A DNA stretch of 5,032 nt from Syntrophomonadaceae bacterium (GCA_028683995.1 JAQUGU010000133.1:1-5032), one strand, 5' to 3'. Positions 1 to 5,032 are shown, counted from the stretch's first letter. Notes: generated by a model not told the origin, from the sequence alone. A program made the numbers and translations.

Positions 1-257
1 CAGTGGTTGATGGACATCTCTTATTATGTTCATCGGAACAAATAAGCCGAGAATATGATAGTGATGAGTACAGCCCGTTAGATGGCGAAATAGTAAGAAT
101 TTGCGACCAACTGGCGGCCTATATCGAGGCCTCCATGTCGATTGCCTATGGTATTAAAGCGCCGGATCTAATTAAGGGTAAAAACCAGATCTACACGATA
201 AATGCCGACACTCAGATATGCGGAATTAGTTTCAAAGGTTATTTTGATTATTATTAA
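1..257 (+). CDS. HD-domain phosphohydrolase, C-terminal part (5' truncated by window edge)
   Basis: The reading frame is open from the window edge (codons in frame with base 3) to a TAA at 255-257, so only about 84 C-terminal residues are visible. The stretch DGEIVRICDQLAAYIEA followed by S-I-A-Y-G-I resembles the last helices of YfbR-like/HD_3 hydrolases, which are metal-dependent nucleotidases or phosphohydrolases of the cytoplasm. In that family the Asp of the xxCD-L-A motif (GAC at 105-107) supplies the last metal ligand. The HD dyad itself would lie upstream and cannot be checked. The GTG at base 3 is probably an internal Val codon, because family members are roughly 180-200 residues long and no ribosome site can be seen. 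The substrate is unknown. The assignment rests on pattern recognition of one region and is moderately certain. Confidence 0.6.
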   Translation, partial: VVDGHLLLCSSEQISREYDSDEYSPLDGEIVRICDQLAAYIEASMSIAYGIKAPDLIKGKNQIYTINADTQICGISFKGYFDYY

Positions 258-283
258 TCATAGCCCTCCCTATCTTAGGCCAT

Positions 284-311
284 TTCGGTAAAATCCCAGG
301 TAAGGTATAAT
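284..311 (+). promoter_or_regulatory. Possible sigma-A promoter for the MBL hydrolase gene
   Basis: A perfect TATAAT at 306-311 lies 29 bases before the chosen ATG at 341. The best -35 candidate at a 16-base spacing is TTCGGT (284-289), which matches TTGACA poorly. The good -10 box and its place in the 83-base gap after the preceding stop codon are the only support. No clear terminator separates the HD gene from this point; only a weak 4-bp stem (CCTA/TAGG) lies in the gap. Confidence 0.4.
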
Positions 312-330
312 ATTTTAAAAAAGGATGGGT

Positions 331-335
331 GGAGG
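331..335 (+). promoter_or_regulatory. Ribosome binding site that sets the MBL gene start
   Basis: GGAGG at 331-335 stands five bases before the ATG at 341. The in-frame GTG at 329 overlaps this site and so cannot be the start it serves. The ATG at 325 is in another frame. This fixes the start at 341. Confidence 0.8.
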
Positions 336-340
336 GTGCA

Positions 341-1036
341 ATGGCCAGAGTTAAGGAGATTACTGCTGGGGTATTTCAGGTAGGAGGAGATGGTCTCTCC
401 CGCGGGGAGGACTGTTGTGTGTATCTGGTGGATGGAGGCACTGAATCTGCTTTGATTGATACCGGGGCGGGGAGAAGTGCTTCTATGATTATGGACAACA
501 TTTTAGCTACCGGGGTTGAGGTTTCCAGCTTAAAATACATAGTTGTCACCCACGGGCATATCGACCATATCGGTGGGCTGGCATTTCTAAAGGAGAAGCT
601 GCAGGCTCAGGTAATTGCCCACCAGTTGGAATTACCCGCTATTGAAGAGGGTTTACCTCACCTTACCGCTGCTTCCTGGTACGGAGTAAAATATGAAAAG
701 GTTAAGGTGGACCAGGTACTGCAGGGTGATGAGGAGAAAATTAAAGTGGGCCAACTTGAAATGGTCTGCCTGCATACTCCCGGGCATACGGTAGGCGGGA
801 TATCACCTTATGTAGATACCGGGGAAAAACGGGTTCTTTTCGGTCAGGATATTCATGGGCCTTTCAACGAGAAATGGGGTTCGGATTTAAATCAGTGGGA
901 GCTTTCTATGCAGAAGCTGATTGAGCTGAAAGCAGATATACTTTGTGAAGGGCATTTCGGCATTTACTCGCCGGCATCAACGGTAAGGAAGTACATAGAA
1001 GGCTATCTGCGGCAGTATGGCCAGGGGAAATACTAG
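341..1036 (+). CDS. Metallo-beta-lactamase-fold metal-dependent hydrolase
   Basis: This 231-residue cytoplasmic protein (no signal peptide or membrane segment) belongs to the MBL-fold hydrolase superfamily, in the small glyoxalase II-like size class. The full ligand set for two metal ions is visible: Asp40 in the strand ending LIDTG, the H-x-H-x-D-H motif THGHIDHIGG (His71, His73, Asp75, His76), His149 in HTPGHT, Asp170 in FGQD and His205 in EGHFG. The fold and hydrolytic activity are therefore well supported. The substrate cannot be read from the sequence: the superfamily includes thioesterases, lactonases, phosphodiesterases and others. It is too short to carry the extra C-terminal helical domain of classical glyoxalase II and lacks the added domains of beta-CASP nucleases. 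The start is set by GGAGG at 331-335. The TANGO2-like gene follows after 59 bases on the same strand, so co-transcription is likely. Confidence 0.9.
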   Translation: MARVKEITAGVFQVGGDGLSRGEDCCVYLVDGGTESALIDTGAGRSASMIMDNILATGVEVSSLKYIVVTHGHIDHIGGLAFLKEKLQAQVIAHQLELPAIEEGLPHLTAASWYGVKYEKVKVDQVLQGDEEKIKVGQLEMVCLHTPGHTVGGISPYVDTGEKRVLFGQDIHGPFNEKWGSDLNQWELSMQKLIELKADILCEGHFGIYSPASTVRKYIEGYLRQYGQGKY

Positions 1037-1048
1037 TTTAAACAAAAG

Positions 1049-1076
1049 TTGACCATCTTAACTAATGTTTGTGAAT
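1049..1076 (+). promoter_or_regulatory. Weak promoter-like sequence before the TANGO2-like gene
   Basis: TTGACC (1049-1054) is a five-of-six match to a -35 box. The best -10 at a 16-base spacing, GTGAAT (1071-1076), matches only in its last three bases. A short inverted repeat TTAAC/GTTAA (1058-1062 and 1079-1083) overlaps it. It could be an internal promoter, but read-through from the MBL gene is the simpler explanation. Confidence 0.22.
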
Positions 1077-1095
1077 GGGTTAATCGGGAGGTATT

Positions 1096-1869
1096 ATGTG
1101 TACCATACTGTTTGCTTATGATTATCATCCCCGTTATCAGTTGGTGGTAGCAGCTAACCGGGATGAGTTTTACCAACGTCCTACGTCACCCGCGGCTTTT
1201 TGGCCGGATAATCCTGATATCCTGGCGGGAAGAGACTTGAAGGAAGGTGGTACCTGGATGGGGATTACCACCAGCGGACGGTTTGCAGCTTTAACCAATT
1301 ACCGGGATCCTGCCAGTTTTAAACCGGAGGCCAGGTCGCGAGGGCATTTGGTTAAGGATTATCTGAGCAGTGATCTGGCGCCGGAGACTTATGCAGCCGA
1401 CCTGGTTGACGGGGGCAGTTCCTATAATGGCTTCAATCTATTAATGGGAACCTGTCAATCAATGTATTACTACTCCAACCGGGAAAAAATTATTCGCAAT
1501 ATTCCAGCCGGTGTCCATGGCTTGAGTAATGCCTTACTCAATACACCCTGGCCCAAAGTAACCAGGGGAATTAAGGCTCTTGCTACTCTTCTCCAGCATG
1601 ATGATATTAAAGCGGAACAATTATTTACCATGATGACCGACCGGGAACAACCACATGATCAGGAATTACCCCGGACGGGGGTTAGCCTGGAAATGGAAAG
1701 AATGCTGGCCCCAACGTTTGTCATGAGCCCCAAGTATGGTACCTGCTTAACCACGGTAATATTAGTGGAGCGCAATTATAATGTCCAATTTTGGGAGCGC
1801 AGTTTCAAGGATGGACAACCTGACAACTGGGAAGAAGTTTATTATCAGTTTGTTATGAACGGTTACTGA
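1096..1869 (+). CDS. NRDE/TANGO2-family protein
   Basis: This 257-residue protein begins MCTILFAYDYHPRYQLVVAA and continues with the family-defining N-R-D-E (residues 21-24), then F-Y-x-R-P. A second conserved block follows: LAGRDLKEGGTWMGI (43-57), then FAALTNYRDP (63-72). The ending also fits, with GTCLTTVILVE (215-225) before a C-terminal strand and helix. Full family length is present. Human TANGO2 and nematode HRG-9 belong to this family; roles in Golgi organisation and in heme handling have been proposed, while bacterial members have no firmly established function. The Cys directly after Met1 is typical of the family. From memory, Pfam groups TANGO2 with N-terminal nucleophile hydrolases, which would make Cys2 a candidate nucleophile; that is inference. 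The start is backed by GGGAGG at 1086-1091, four bases before the ATG. It follows the MBL gene closely and converges on the xdhC-like gene. Confidence 0.9.
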   Translation: MCTILFAYDYHPRYQLVVAANRDEFYQRPTSPAAFWPDNPDILAGRDLKEGGTWMGITTSGRFAALTNYRDPASFKPEARSRGHLVKDYLSSDLAPETYAADLVDGGSSYNGFNLLMGTCQSMYYYSNREKIIRNIPAGVHGLSNALLNTPWPKVTRGIKALATLLQHDDIKAEQLFTMMTDREQPHDQELPRTGVSLEMERMLAPTFVMSPKYGTCLTTVILVERNYNVQFWERSFKDGQPDNWEEVYYQFVMNGY

Positions 1870-1964
1870 TACATGAAATCTTCATTTGCATGGGTAACCA
1901 CCCTCCAGCCAATCACATAGTCCACCAGGGGCAAGCGTTTTTTAAAGAAACGGTGAAACTTGGT
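1870..1964. other. Convergent intergenic region with no clear terminator
   Basis: These 95 bases separate two convergent stop codons. A hairpin-like ATGAAAT/ATTTGCAT pair (1873-1891, one bulge) and a GGGT/ACCC pair (1892-1903) follow the TANGO2-like gene, but neither is followed by a T-run. A T6 run at 1938-1943 has only a weak 5-bp stem around it (CGTTT/AAACG). A standard Rho-independent terminator is therefore not evident for either gene. On the minus strand the frame of the xdhC-like gene stays open across this stretch after its TAA (see findings). Confidence 0.4.
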
Positions 1965-2774
1965 TTAATAATAAACATCATGCCTCTCCATTTCCCTTGC
2001 GATACTCCTAATAGACATGAAACCGCCCGGCCTGCCGTATTTTACAGCCAGTATTTCCGCCATTATGGCCAGGGCTATTTCGGAAGTTTTTTGTCCTCCC
2101 AGGTCCAGACCGACCGGCACATAAATCCTGTTCATTAGCTTGTCGGCCACCCCCATCTCATTTAACTTGCTAAAATAAGCAGTTACCTTGCGTTTATTTC
2201 CCAGTATCCCTATGTACCGAGCTGGAGAGTTGATTACGGCCAGAAGTGCAGGTTCATCGTATTCATGATTGTGGCTAACTAAAACAATGCTGGTACTACT
2301 ATCTATGGTAGATGATTTAAGCAGCTCCTCAATGTCGCCCAGCAATAATTCATTGGCCAGGGGGAATCTTTCCCGGGTAAGTGTTTCCGGCTGATTATCG
2401 ATAATGCTGATATTGTAGCCAACCACCAGAGCCAGTTGATAAAGATCCTGTACCATATTGCCTGATCCAACTATGATTAATTTATCTGCCGGGCAAGATA
2501 CATTTATGAACATTTCCATAAACTTATCACCGCTACTAAGCATTATTTTATGGGACAAACCTTTGCTTATATACCGTTGGGCTTCCTTGGCGGCCAGTTC
2601 CTGCAACATACTATCACCAATTTCTCCTGCTATCACCTGCCCAAATTGATCAACTATGATCATGGTGCCAGGTTGGCCACCCTGCATCAGATTGGAAGCT
2701 ATGATCGTAACCAGTGCTACTTCCTTCCCGTCTTGCTTTTTATCTGCAAAAATTCGCATTAGATTGGAATCCAA
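1965..2774 (-). CDS. Divergent XdhC/CoxI-family protein (molybdenum hydroxylase maturation type)
   Basis: This 269-residue cytoplasmic protein matches the XdhC layout. The C-terminal Rossmann half is well preserved: KLIIVGSGNMVQDL (98-111), strand-ending Asp126, ERFP (135-138), SHNHEYDEPAL (167-177), YIGILGNKRK (187-196) and PVGLDLGGQKTSEIALAI (220-237). XdhC proteins bind molybdenum cofactor and help its sulfuration and insertion into xanthine dehydrogenase-type enzymes. Here the N-terminal half keeps the ALVTI strand (20-24) but lacks the usual G-S-(S/T)-P-R, and the usual GTIGGGCLE block reads GEIGDSMLQ (50-58), so the conserved Cys is Met. The Rossmann loop has Asn106 where family members usually have His (GxGHV). 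It may be a specialised or non-canonical family member. No hydroxylase subunit gene is present. The TTG start is chosen because GAGGTGAT (2786 down to 2779) sits at normal spacing before it, while the next ATG (2759) is 15 bases farther. Confidence 0.82.
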   Translation of the reverse strand: MDSNLMRIFADKKQDGKEVALVTIIASNLMQGGQPGTMIIVDQFGQVIAGEIGDSMLQELAAKEAQRYISKGLSHKIMLSSGDKFMEMFINVSCPADKLIIVGSGNMVQDLYQLALVVGYNISIIDNQPETLTRERFPLANELLLGDIEELLKSSTIDSSTSIVLVSHNHEYDEPALLAVINSPARYIGILGNKRKVTAYFSKLNEMGVADKLMNRIYVPVGLDLGGQKTSEIALAIMAEILAVKYGRPGGFMSIRSIAREMERHDVYY

Positions 2775-2775
2775 T
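2763..2775. repeat. Perfect 13-base palindrome covering the xdhC-like start codon
   Basis: ATTGGA-A-TCCAAT is a perfect inverted repeat (6+1+6). It extends with two mismatches per side to ATT/AAT at 2758-2780. It covers the TTG start codon and touches the ribosome site. In RNA it can fold as a 5-bp stem with a 3-base loop. It could be an operator or a translational hairpin, or chance. Confidence 0.5.
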
Positions 2776-2778
2776 TAA

Positions 2779-2786
2779 ATCACCTC
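2779..2786 (-). promoter_or_regulatory. Ribosome binding site that selects a TTG start
   Basis: Read on the minus strand, GAGGTGAT is an eight-base match to the 16S rRNA anti-Shine-Dalgarno sequence. It ends four bases before TTG (2774-2772), which puts the GAGG core eight bases away. The in-frame ATG at 2759-2757 would be too far for this site. Confidence 0.75.
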
Positions 2787-2793
2787 AAAAATC

Positions 2794-2823
2794 ATTTTAA
2801 CTATGAAATTAGAGCTCATGCAA
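2794..2823 (-). promoter_or_regulatory. Candidate promoter for the xdhC-like gene
   Basis: On the minus strand TTGCAT (2823-2818) and TAAAAT (2799-2794) are 18 bases apart, giving a fair -35 and a good -10 box. Transcription would begin close to 2787, leaving a very short leader next to the ribosome site. Two copies of the AACTATG heptamer overlap or abut these boxes. Confidence 0.35.
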
Positions 2824-2856
2824 CTATGGTTTTGTTATGTATAATACCACATAGTT
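2799..2856. repeat. Three AACTATG heptamers, two direct and one inverted
   Basis: AACTATG occurs at 2799-2805 and 2822-2828, and its reverse complement CATAGTT at 2850-2856. The last two form a perfect 7-bp inverted repeat with a 21-base spacer that contains a plus-strand TATAAT (2840-2845). One copy overlaps the candidate -35 of the xdhC-like gene and another overlaps its -10 box by one base. The arrangement suits a DNA-binding regulator, but no regulator is encoded in the window. Confidence 0.4.
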
Positions 2857-2900
2857 TGGCATTTTTGTTTTATCGTACAATGTTTTGTTATGTTTTATCG
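2829..2900 (+). repeat. Short direct repeats (GTTTTGTTATGT and TGTTTTATCG)
   Basis: The 12-mer GTTTTGTTATGT is found at 2829-2840 and again at 2882-2893, 53 bases apart. The 10-mer TGTTTTATCG occurs at 2866-2875 and 2891-2900, 25 bases apart. Three units starting TGTTTT (2866, 2881, 2891) make a T-rich tract. They lie in the middle of the divergent intergenic region and may be regulator sites or slippage products. Confidence 0.45.
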
Positions 2901-2921
2901 GGCATTCCTCAATATCTTAAA

Positions 2922-2995
2922 TTGAAAGTTTCCAAAGCATTAGACGTATATTCAGGTAAAGCAGCAATGGATGATAATGCCAGGTTGTTTATAAT
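2922..2995 (+). promoter_or_regulatory. Candidate promoter elements for the exported SLH protein gene
   Basis: Two options are visible and neither is complete. TTGAAA (2922-2927) stands 19 bases before TATATT (2947-2952), a good pair of boxes with long spacing. A perfect TATAAT at 2990-2995 lies 32 bases before the ATG but has no recognisable -35. An inverted repeat GCATTA (2937-2942)/TAATGC (2975-2980) lies between them. Confidence 0.3.
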
Positions 2996-3027
2996 CGGCT
3001 ATTAAATGAAGGGAGACGAAAGAGTAC

Positions 3028-5032
3028 ATGATAACAAAAAGGTTAAGAAAAATAGCCCGACTGGGGACGGCTTTACTTCTGGTAATTCTCTTACCAGTCA
3101 CTGCGCTGGGGGCTCCAGGTAATAGTAACAGTGGGCAAGGGGGTTCCCCCGGTAGTATTTCCCTGGATAAAGCTATTCAAATAGTAAAGCAGAATTTTAA
3201 TATTCCTTCTGATTTGCAGGAATTTAGTTCGGCCTTTGATAGCTCTGATAATCGACAAGTATGGCGTTTAAACTGGACCGCTTCGGAGGGCAAGGAAGGT
3301 AGTTTTATGGCCGAGATAGATGCCAATAGTGGTGAGATAATGAGCATGTACCGCTGGCAAGGACAGGCTACCACCGGCAGTAAAATTCCCTCTATATCGA
3401 TGACCCAGGCTCGCCAAATTGGGCAGAAACTCCTTAATCAACTGCTCCCCGGTAAATCCGCTGATCTGGTTATGGACCAGGAGTCTTCTATAATCCCGCT
3501 CGACAGTTATGGCTCCTACAATATTTACTGGAAAAGAACCTATCATAAAATCCCGGTAGGGGTTGACTATGCCAGTATGGAAATAGACAGGCATAGCGGC
3601 GAGGTCCTCCATTTCAATTTACACTGGACTAACGCTAAACTTCCACCACCATCAGGTATCATTTCCCAGAAACAGGCGGGTGAAGTCTTTAGTAATGAGC
3701 AGATGCTAAAACTACAGTATATTTTCCCTTCAACCATACAGCCATTAAGAAACGAGCAAAAACCACCTGCACCCCGTCTGGTCTATGCGGTTAAGCACCA
3801 GTCGGATGGTATGATTGATGCTTTTGCTGGTACTCCCGTAATTGCGGAGAACATAATATCCGTGGCTGAGGGCATGGGAGAATCGGCTAAAAACATGAAA
3901 TTACCTGCACCTGCAGGACGAGATGAAGCCATAAGCCTCAGTCCAGAAGAACAGCAGGAAGTTGAAAAATCAGCAAAACTTATTACTCAAGGCCAGGCAG
4001 TAGAGGCGGTAAAAAGATGGGTTAAGATACCGGACAATATGGAATTAAGATCTGCCGGCCTGGAAAAGAACTGGAAAAATCCGGTTTTAAGGACCTGGAA
4101 TCTTAACTGGCAACTAACTGCAACAACCTCCTACGGCAACCTGTGGGCACAGGTTAATGCCGCCGATGGCGAACTATTAAGTTTCCACCTGAATTTACCT
4201 CCGGCAGAAGGTACAACACCAGCTATAGGGAAAGATGAGGCTAAACAAATGGTCGAAGGTTTTATTAAGGGAATCCAACCCCAGCGCTGGAACCAGGTTA
4301 CCTTTTATGCTAATGGTTTGCCGGATAATTCCCCGGAAAGAGACACTGGCGCCTGGTCTTTTAATTACCTGCGCCTGGTCAATGGTGCCCAATGCCCCGA
4401 CGATGGTATAAGAATAACGGTAGATGCTAAACGTAAACAGATATCCAGTTACAATCTGGAATGGAGCCAGGCCAGTTTTCCGTCAACCACCGGGATACTG
4501 GGGACAGACAAAGCCAATGAAGTCTTTCTCAAAACTATTCCCTTAAAATTGAGGTACACCTTCATTCAAAAACCGGGAGAACAGCCTCAGGTTAAATTGG
4601 TATATTTTCCGGAATCCAAAGATGGATTAAGCATGTTGGATGCAAAAACCGGTCAGACCCTTTATCAGGACGGTCAATCAGTATCCGACAAACCCCAGCC
4701 TTATATATTTAATGATATAGAGGGACATTTTGCCCAGAAAGAAATATCCCTGCTGGGACAGGCTGGTATTTTCGGTGAGTATGGCAATAGTTTTCATCCT
4801 GACGAAAATATAACCTTGCGTTCATTGCTAAAAGCTATGCTGGCTTCCCGAGATGGTAACTATGGCATTGGCAAGATTGAGGACCAGGAATTAATCAACC
4901 GCTGCCAGAGATTAGGTTGGATTAAAGAAAGCCCTGATTTAGATAGTCAGATTAGCCGCGATAATCTGTCTTTATTAATGCTACGCTTCCTGGAGATTGA
5001 ATATCTTACCCGGGTAGAAGGAATATACCAGG
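3028..5032 (+). CDS. Exported YcdB/YcdC-repeat protein with SLH-like C-terminus (3' end beyond window)
   Basis: The frame is open from ATG 3028 to the window edge, 668 codons without a stop. Residues 1-28 form a Sec signal peptide: basic MITKRLRKIAR, then a hydrophobic core LGTALLLVILLPVTALG, with likely cleavage near VTA/LGA. A Gly/Ser linker (32-43) follows. Residues ~44-275 and ~318-547 are two homologous YcdB/YcdC-like units, each holding two PepSY-like strand-helix pieces. Shared marks are W-x-L-N-W (79 and 357), SGE/DGE (101-103 and 380-382), W200/W479 and L-K-L-x-Y (227 and 506). SLH-like sequence follows from residue 560 (FNDIEGHFAQKEI, then FHPDENITLR). The protein would act outside the membrane, tethered to cell-wall polymer. 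PepSY-type domains are often linked to protease inhibition or wall functions; the exact role is unknown. GGGAG (3011-3015) is 12 bases from the ATG, rather far, but no other start is near. It is divergent from the xdhC-like gene. Confidence 0.82.
   Translation, partial: MITKRLRKIARLGTALLLVILLPVTALGAPGNSNSGQGGSPGSISLDKAIQIVKQNFNIPSDLQEFSSAFDSSDNRQVWRLNWTASEGKEGSFMAEIDANSGEIMSMYRWQGQATTGSKIPSISMTQARQIGQKLLNQLLPGKSADLVMDQESSIIPLDSYGSYNIYWKRTYHKIPVGVDYASMEIDRHSGEVLHFNLHWTNAKLPPPSGIISQKQAGEVFSNEQMLKLQYIFPSTIQPLRNEQKPPAPRLVYAVKHQSDGMIDAFAGTPVIAENIISVAEGMGESAKNMKLPAPAGRDEAISLSPEEQQEVEKSAKLITQGQAVEAVKRWVKIPDNMELRSAGLEKNWKNPVLRTWNLNWQLTATTSYGNLWAQVNAADGELLSFHLNLPPAEGTTPAIGKDEAKQMVEGFIKGIQPQRWNQVTFYANGLPDNSPERDTGAWSFNYLRLVNGAQCPDDGIRITVDAKRKQISSYNLEWSQASFPSTTGILGTDKANEVFLKTIPLKLRYTFIQKPGEQPQVKLVYFPESKDGLSMLDAKTGQTLYQDGQSVSDKPQPYIFNDIEGHFAQKEISLLGQAGIFGEYGNSFHPDENITLRSLLKAMLASRDGNYGIGKIEDQELINRCQRLGWIKESPDLDSQISRDNLSLLMLRFLEIEYLTRVEGIYQ
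3157..3852 (+). repeat. Protein repeat unit 1 (YcdB/YcdC-like) within the exported protein
   Basis: Residues ~44-275. It opens with ISLDKAIQIVK, carries WRLNW and IDANSGE, then YNIYW and EIDRHSGEVL, and closes with PPSGIISQKQAGEVF and LKLQY before a strand LVYAV. The same order recurs in unit 2 about 275-279 residues later. Confidence 0.65.
3979..4668 (+). repeat. Protein repeat unit 2 (YcdB/YcdC-like) within the exported protein
   Basis: Residues ~318-547. It opens with LITQGQAVEAVKRW, carries WNLNW and VNAADGELLSF, then WSFNY and VDAKRKQISSYNLEW, and closes with TTGILGTDKANEVF and LKLRY before LVYFP. From about residue 443 it aligns to unit 1 without gaps at an offset of 279. At DNA level the two units look strongly diverged, so the duplication is old. 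Confidence 0.65.
4705..4842 (+). other. SLH-like domain in the exported protein
   Basis: Residues 560-605 follow the SLH pattern: F-N-D-I-E-G-H-F-A at the start, a helix, then AGIFGEYGNSFHPDENIT and a helix. The usual I-T-R-A-E-F is changed to ITLRSLL. A second, weaker SLH-like piece follows at about 618-655, ending with QISRDNLSLLMLRFL. SLH domains usually come in threes and bind pyruvylated wall polymer; a third may lie beyond the window. Confidence 0.7.

Noticed and set aside
329..340. GTG start four codons upstream for the MBL hydrolase
   Set aside because: The GTG overlaps the GGAGG ribosome site that serves the ATG at 341, and it has no site of its own.
1036..1043. GTTTAAAC palindrome just after the MBL stop codon
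   Set aside because: An 8-base AT-rich palindrome is likely by chance and has no T-run or other context to make it a terminator or operator.
1890..2138. Open frame of 82 codons on the plus strand
   Set aside because: It mostly lies antisense to the well-supported xdhC-like gene, has no ribosome site and resembles no protein family.
2458..2762. Two overlapping plus-strand open frames of 63 and 70 codons
   Set aside because: Both are antisense to the conserved part of the xdhC-like gene and look like shadow frames.
2907..3000. Class I cyclic di-GMP riboswitch
   Set aside because: Only a loose resemblance to the 3' part is present; the GGCAAACC segment and the GACGCAAAGCC segment cannot be found at the right places.
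2967..3005. Tiny ATG-to-TAA frame (12 codons) upstream of the exported protein gene
   Set aside because: There is no ribosome binding site and the length is expected by chance, so a leader peptide is not supported.
3177..3612. Minus-strand open frames of 65 and 114 codons
   Set aside because: They lie opposite the exported protein, whose frame has a signal peptide and internal homologous repeats; the antisense frames have no recognisable motif.
4195..4392. Minus-strand open frame of 65 codons
   Set aside because: It is antisense to repeat unit 2 of the exported protein and has no supporting signal.

Overview
The window looks like a chromosomal stretch of a spore-former-type or syntrophic Gram-positive bacterium (Bacillota, clostridial class; a Syntrophomonas- or Peptococcaceae-like lineage is my guess). 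The reasons are moderate GC, strong GGAGG-type ribosome binding sites, a TTG start behind a GAGGTGAT site, and a secreted protein with S-layer homology (SLH) sequence. No rRNA, tRNA, transposase, phage gene, CRISPR array or other sign of a mobile island was found.

Layout. Bases 1-257 carry the 3' end of an HD-domain phosphohydrolase gene. Bases 341-1036 encode a compact metallo-beta-lactamase-fold hydrolase with a complete metal-ligand set. Bases 1096-1869 encode a TANGO2/NRDE-family protein. It lies 59 bases downstream on the same strand, so the two are probably co-transcribed. Convergent to it, bases 1965-2774 on the minus strand encode an XdhC/CoxI-like protein with a good Rossmann half but an eroded N-terminal half. 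A 253-base divergent intergenic region follows, rich in short direct and inverted repeats. From base 3028 to the window edge runs a long reading frame (668 codons, still open) for an exported protein: signal peptide, Gly/Ser linker, two tandem YcdB/YcdC-like (PepSY-like) repeats and SLH-like sequence.

How the genes work together. There is no obvious single pathway. The HD hydrolase, MBL hydrolase and TANGO2-like protein are housekeeping-type cytoplasmic proteins. The XdhC-like protein would normally serve a molybdenum hydroxylase, but none is encoded here. The SLH protein acts at the cell envelope.

The most notable points are the divergent XdhC (signature motifs lost), the cluster of heptamer repeats around its likely promoter, a palindrome sitting exactly on its TTG start codon, and the nearly ungapped internal duplication of the exported protein. 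I do not see convincing evidence for a wholly new multi-gene system.
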